Shown piece after piece: positions 21,754 through 23,031 of a stretch of DNA of 23,031 nt. How positions within the stretch are numbered: position 1 is the first letter of the stretch; every line of letters begins with the position of its first letter. The translations under genes and the position numbers were made by a program. Under the pieces are notes generated by a model. It was not told the origin of the DNA. It worked only from the letters and a program-made list of their open reading frames with translations, and made no database searches. Source of the stretch: a virus; the IMG/VR virus record IMGVR_UViG_3300044951_000555, positions 1 to 23,031 of that record. One strand, written 5' to 3'.

Positions 21754-22031
21754 ATAATTATGCAAACCAAAATTTAATATGGTCGTACGCAGGCACGCCA
21801 AACGAGTATAACGAGTCAACCTACACCACATCAACGATTAAGGGCAGGAAAGAAACAGGGTTTAAGTTAGTCCGAGATGCACAAGGACAAGAAATCACAT
21901 CAAGCGCGGTAGTGTTTACCAAGTCGCCAGTATCAAACAATGATTTGATTGATGGGCGCAGGGTAATATCGTCGGAGTCCATGATTGGATTAGACGGTGC
22001 AACGCAGTGGTATGAGGTTTACCTAATATGA
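21747..22031 (+). CDS. Head closure/joining protein (94 residues)
   Basis: Follows the connector with a seven-base overlap. A short beta-rich protein (NLIWSYAGTPNEYNESTYTT, KGRKETGFKLV, ESMIGLDGATQWYEVYLI). Size, order and strand-rich character match head closure (gp16/stopper-like) proteins that seal the connector after packaging. Family call is by position. Confidence 0.65.
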   Translation: MLDNYANQNLIWSYAGTPNEYNESTYTTSTIKGRKETGFKLVRDAQGQEITSSAVVFTKSPVSNNDLIDGRRVISSESMIGLDGATQWYEVYLI

Positions 22032-22402
22032 ACAATAATGTGCATATTGAGATTGACGGAGTAGATAAGTTGATGGCGATATTAAAAGGCATGCCAAGCA
22101 AAACGCACAACGCGGTAGCGAAAGAAATGCAAGACATAGTGTTGGATTTGCAGGGCAAGTCGCAAGCGTTAGCGCCCGTCGACACAGGTTTCTTGCAAGC
22201 GGCAGCGTTTGCGGAAGTGGTAAATTTAGAGGGTACAGTTGGGTACACGGCACCATACGCGTTGCGCATCCATGAAGAAGTCGGGTACAGGCACCCACAC
22301 GGCGGGCAAGCAAAATACCTTGAAGAGCCATACAAGGCGAACAAAGGCAAATATGAAAAAGCGCTGATTGATGCAGCGAAGAAGGCGGTAGCGCATGAGT
22401 AA
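22028..22402 (+). CDS. HK97 gp10-like tail/neck completion protein
   Basis: A 124-residue protein. VHIEIDGVDKLMAILKGMPS, then SQALAPVDTGFLQAA and VGYTAPYALRIHEEVGYRHP are the classic gp10-like signature (helix, VDTG-x-L, YA..HE). The end is helical (KYEKALIDAAKKAVAHE). It helps join head and tail or complete the tail. Overlaps both neighbours by four to eight bases. Confidence 0.9.
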   Translation: MNNNVHIEIDGVDKLMAILKGMPSKTHNAVAKEMQDIVLDLQGKSQALAPVDTGFLQAAAFAEVVNLEGTVGYTAPYALRIHEEVGYRHPHGGQAKYLEEPYKANKGKYEKALIDAAKKAVAHE

Positions 22403-22745
22403 TTTATTGACAGACGTGAAAGCATTAATGGTAGGTATAACCAACGTATATATTGGGAACGCTCCACCAGCTCCCGACAATATCGTTGTATTATATAATA
22501 CAGGGGGTTACCCCAGAAGCCTAACCGAGAGTAAAATCGAGGAACCGACATTTCAAGTCCGCGTAAGGCATGTTACATATTCCACTGGTGTAACATTGTG
22601 CGAAACGATTAAGGATTTGTTACACGGGGCTAAATCGACGCGAATACAGTGTATTTATCAGCAGGGCGATATATTAGACATTGGACGCGACGAAAATGGC
22701 AGGCAGGAATGGACGATTAATTTTAGAACAGTTTATAAAAGATAA
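22395..22745 (+). CDS. Tail terminator/minor capsid-type protein (116 residues)
   Basis: LLTDVKALMVGITNVYIGNA, then PAPDNIVVLYNTGGYPRSLT, TFQVRVRHVTYSTG and DILDIGRDENGRQEWTINFR form the pattern of the small minor capsid/tail terminator family found between gp10-like and tail tube genes. It would cap the tail tube where it meets the head. No anomalies. Confidence 0.8.
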   Translation: MSNLLTDVKALMVGITNVYIGNAPPAPDNIVVLYNTGGYPRSLTESKIEEPTFQVRVRHVTYSTGVTLCETIKDLLHGAKSTRIQCIYQQGDILDIGRDENGRQEWTINFRTVYKR

Positions 22746-22757
22746 AGGAGGAAATAC

Positions 22758-23031
22758 ATGAATAATATTGCATTTGGCACCACACTAAAATGGAACAATG
22801 TTACAGTTGGTGAGTTGTCTAATATTGGCGGAATAAAGGTAACTGCAGAAACGGTTGATGTAACGACACACGCATCAGCGGATTCGTATAGACAGTTTTT
22901 ACCTACATTGTTAACCGCAGCAGATTTAGCAATCGAGGGTAATTTTGATTATACTGATACAACAGGACAGCACGCGATGCTTACCGACATGAACAGCAAG
23001 ACATCACGAACAGTTGAAATCACATTCCCAG
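22758..23031 (+). CDS. Tail tube (major tail) protein, N-terminal part
   Basis: Starts at ATG 22758 behind aaaggagg and runs off the right end; 91 codons visible. It reads MNNIAFGTTLKWNNVTVGEL, then SNIGGIKVTAETVDVTTHAS, ADSYRQFLPTLLTAADLAIE and GNFDYTDTTGQHAMLTDM. The VDVTTH-x-S segment and the (D)G-x-F/V-x-Y strand are typical of siphovirus tail tube proteins. Together with the preceding genes it points to a long-tailed phage. Confidence 0.85.
   Translation, partial: MNNIAFGTTLKWNNVTVGELSNIGGIKVTAETVDVTTHASADSYRQFLPTLLTAADLAIEGNFDYTDTTGQHAMLTDMNSKTSRTVEITFP

Noticed and set aside
21916-22551. A 211-codon open frame on the minus strand
   Set aside because: It is opposite three well-identified neck genes, with cysteine- and leucine-rich random-like sequence.
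1-23031. tRNA genes, insertion sequences, integrase or attachment sites
   Set aside because: No cloverleaf-like segment, transposase or integrase motif was recognised; absence is by eye only.

Overview
The window is a stretch of a tailed-phage genome (virus or prophage), with every convincing gene on the + strand. The AT-rich sequence, AGGAGG-type ribosome binding sites, TTGACA/TATAAT promoters, SPP1-like helicase loader and PBSX-type terminase point to a low-GC Bacillota host, probably a clostridium. This is a judgement from protein style and not a taxonomic result. No integrase, repressor or lysis gene is in view, so lifestyle is undecided. Both ends are cut inside genes: a DNA methyltransferase on the left and a probable tail tube gene on the right.

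Replication and accessory region (1-6311). The end of a beta-class amino-methyltransferase overlaps ssb. A promoter (1096-1124) then drives a small ribbon-helix-helix protein, a replication initiator-like protein and a G39P-like helicase loader. After these come a PP-loop (PAPS reductase-like) protein with an APS-reductase-style cysteine pattern, a VRR-NUC nuclease and a run of tightly overlapping small genes. Two of the small genes share a repeated KCINN/LTIGKEY domain, and one is a YkgJ-like cysteine-cluster protein.

Switch region (6308-7830). An HNH-AP2 endonuclease gene is coupled to a helix-turn-helix protein that sits where RinA/ArpU-type late regulators usually lie. Then come a consensus promoter (7190-7219), an intrinsic terminator about 40 bases downstream (7257-7289), a short ParB-like gene and a degenerate stretch.

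Head region (7847-22745). Order: small and large terminase, a GIY-YIG endonuclease with altered motifs, portal, and a MuF-like minor head protein fused to an HEYGH metallopeptidase-like domain. These are followed by the scaffold, a GIY-YIG endonuclease with its own promoter and terminator, and an SU10/DUF5309-type major capsid protein. About 5 kb of accessory structural genes come next: a fibre with 10-residue repeats, several beta-rich proteins, two LamG/lectin-like proteins and a membrane protein. The head-tail connector, closure, gp10-like and tail terminator genes follow, then the start of the tail tube gene.

The observations most worth checking are the minor-head/metallopeptidase fusion, the two terminators inside the late transcription unit (which imply antitermination or deliberate attenuation), the three endonuclease genes at different stages of integration into the operon, the capsid-associated fibre/lectin module with its own base composition, and the phage PP-loop protein with a probable Fe-S site.
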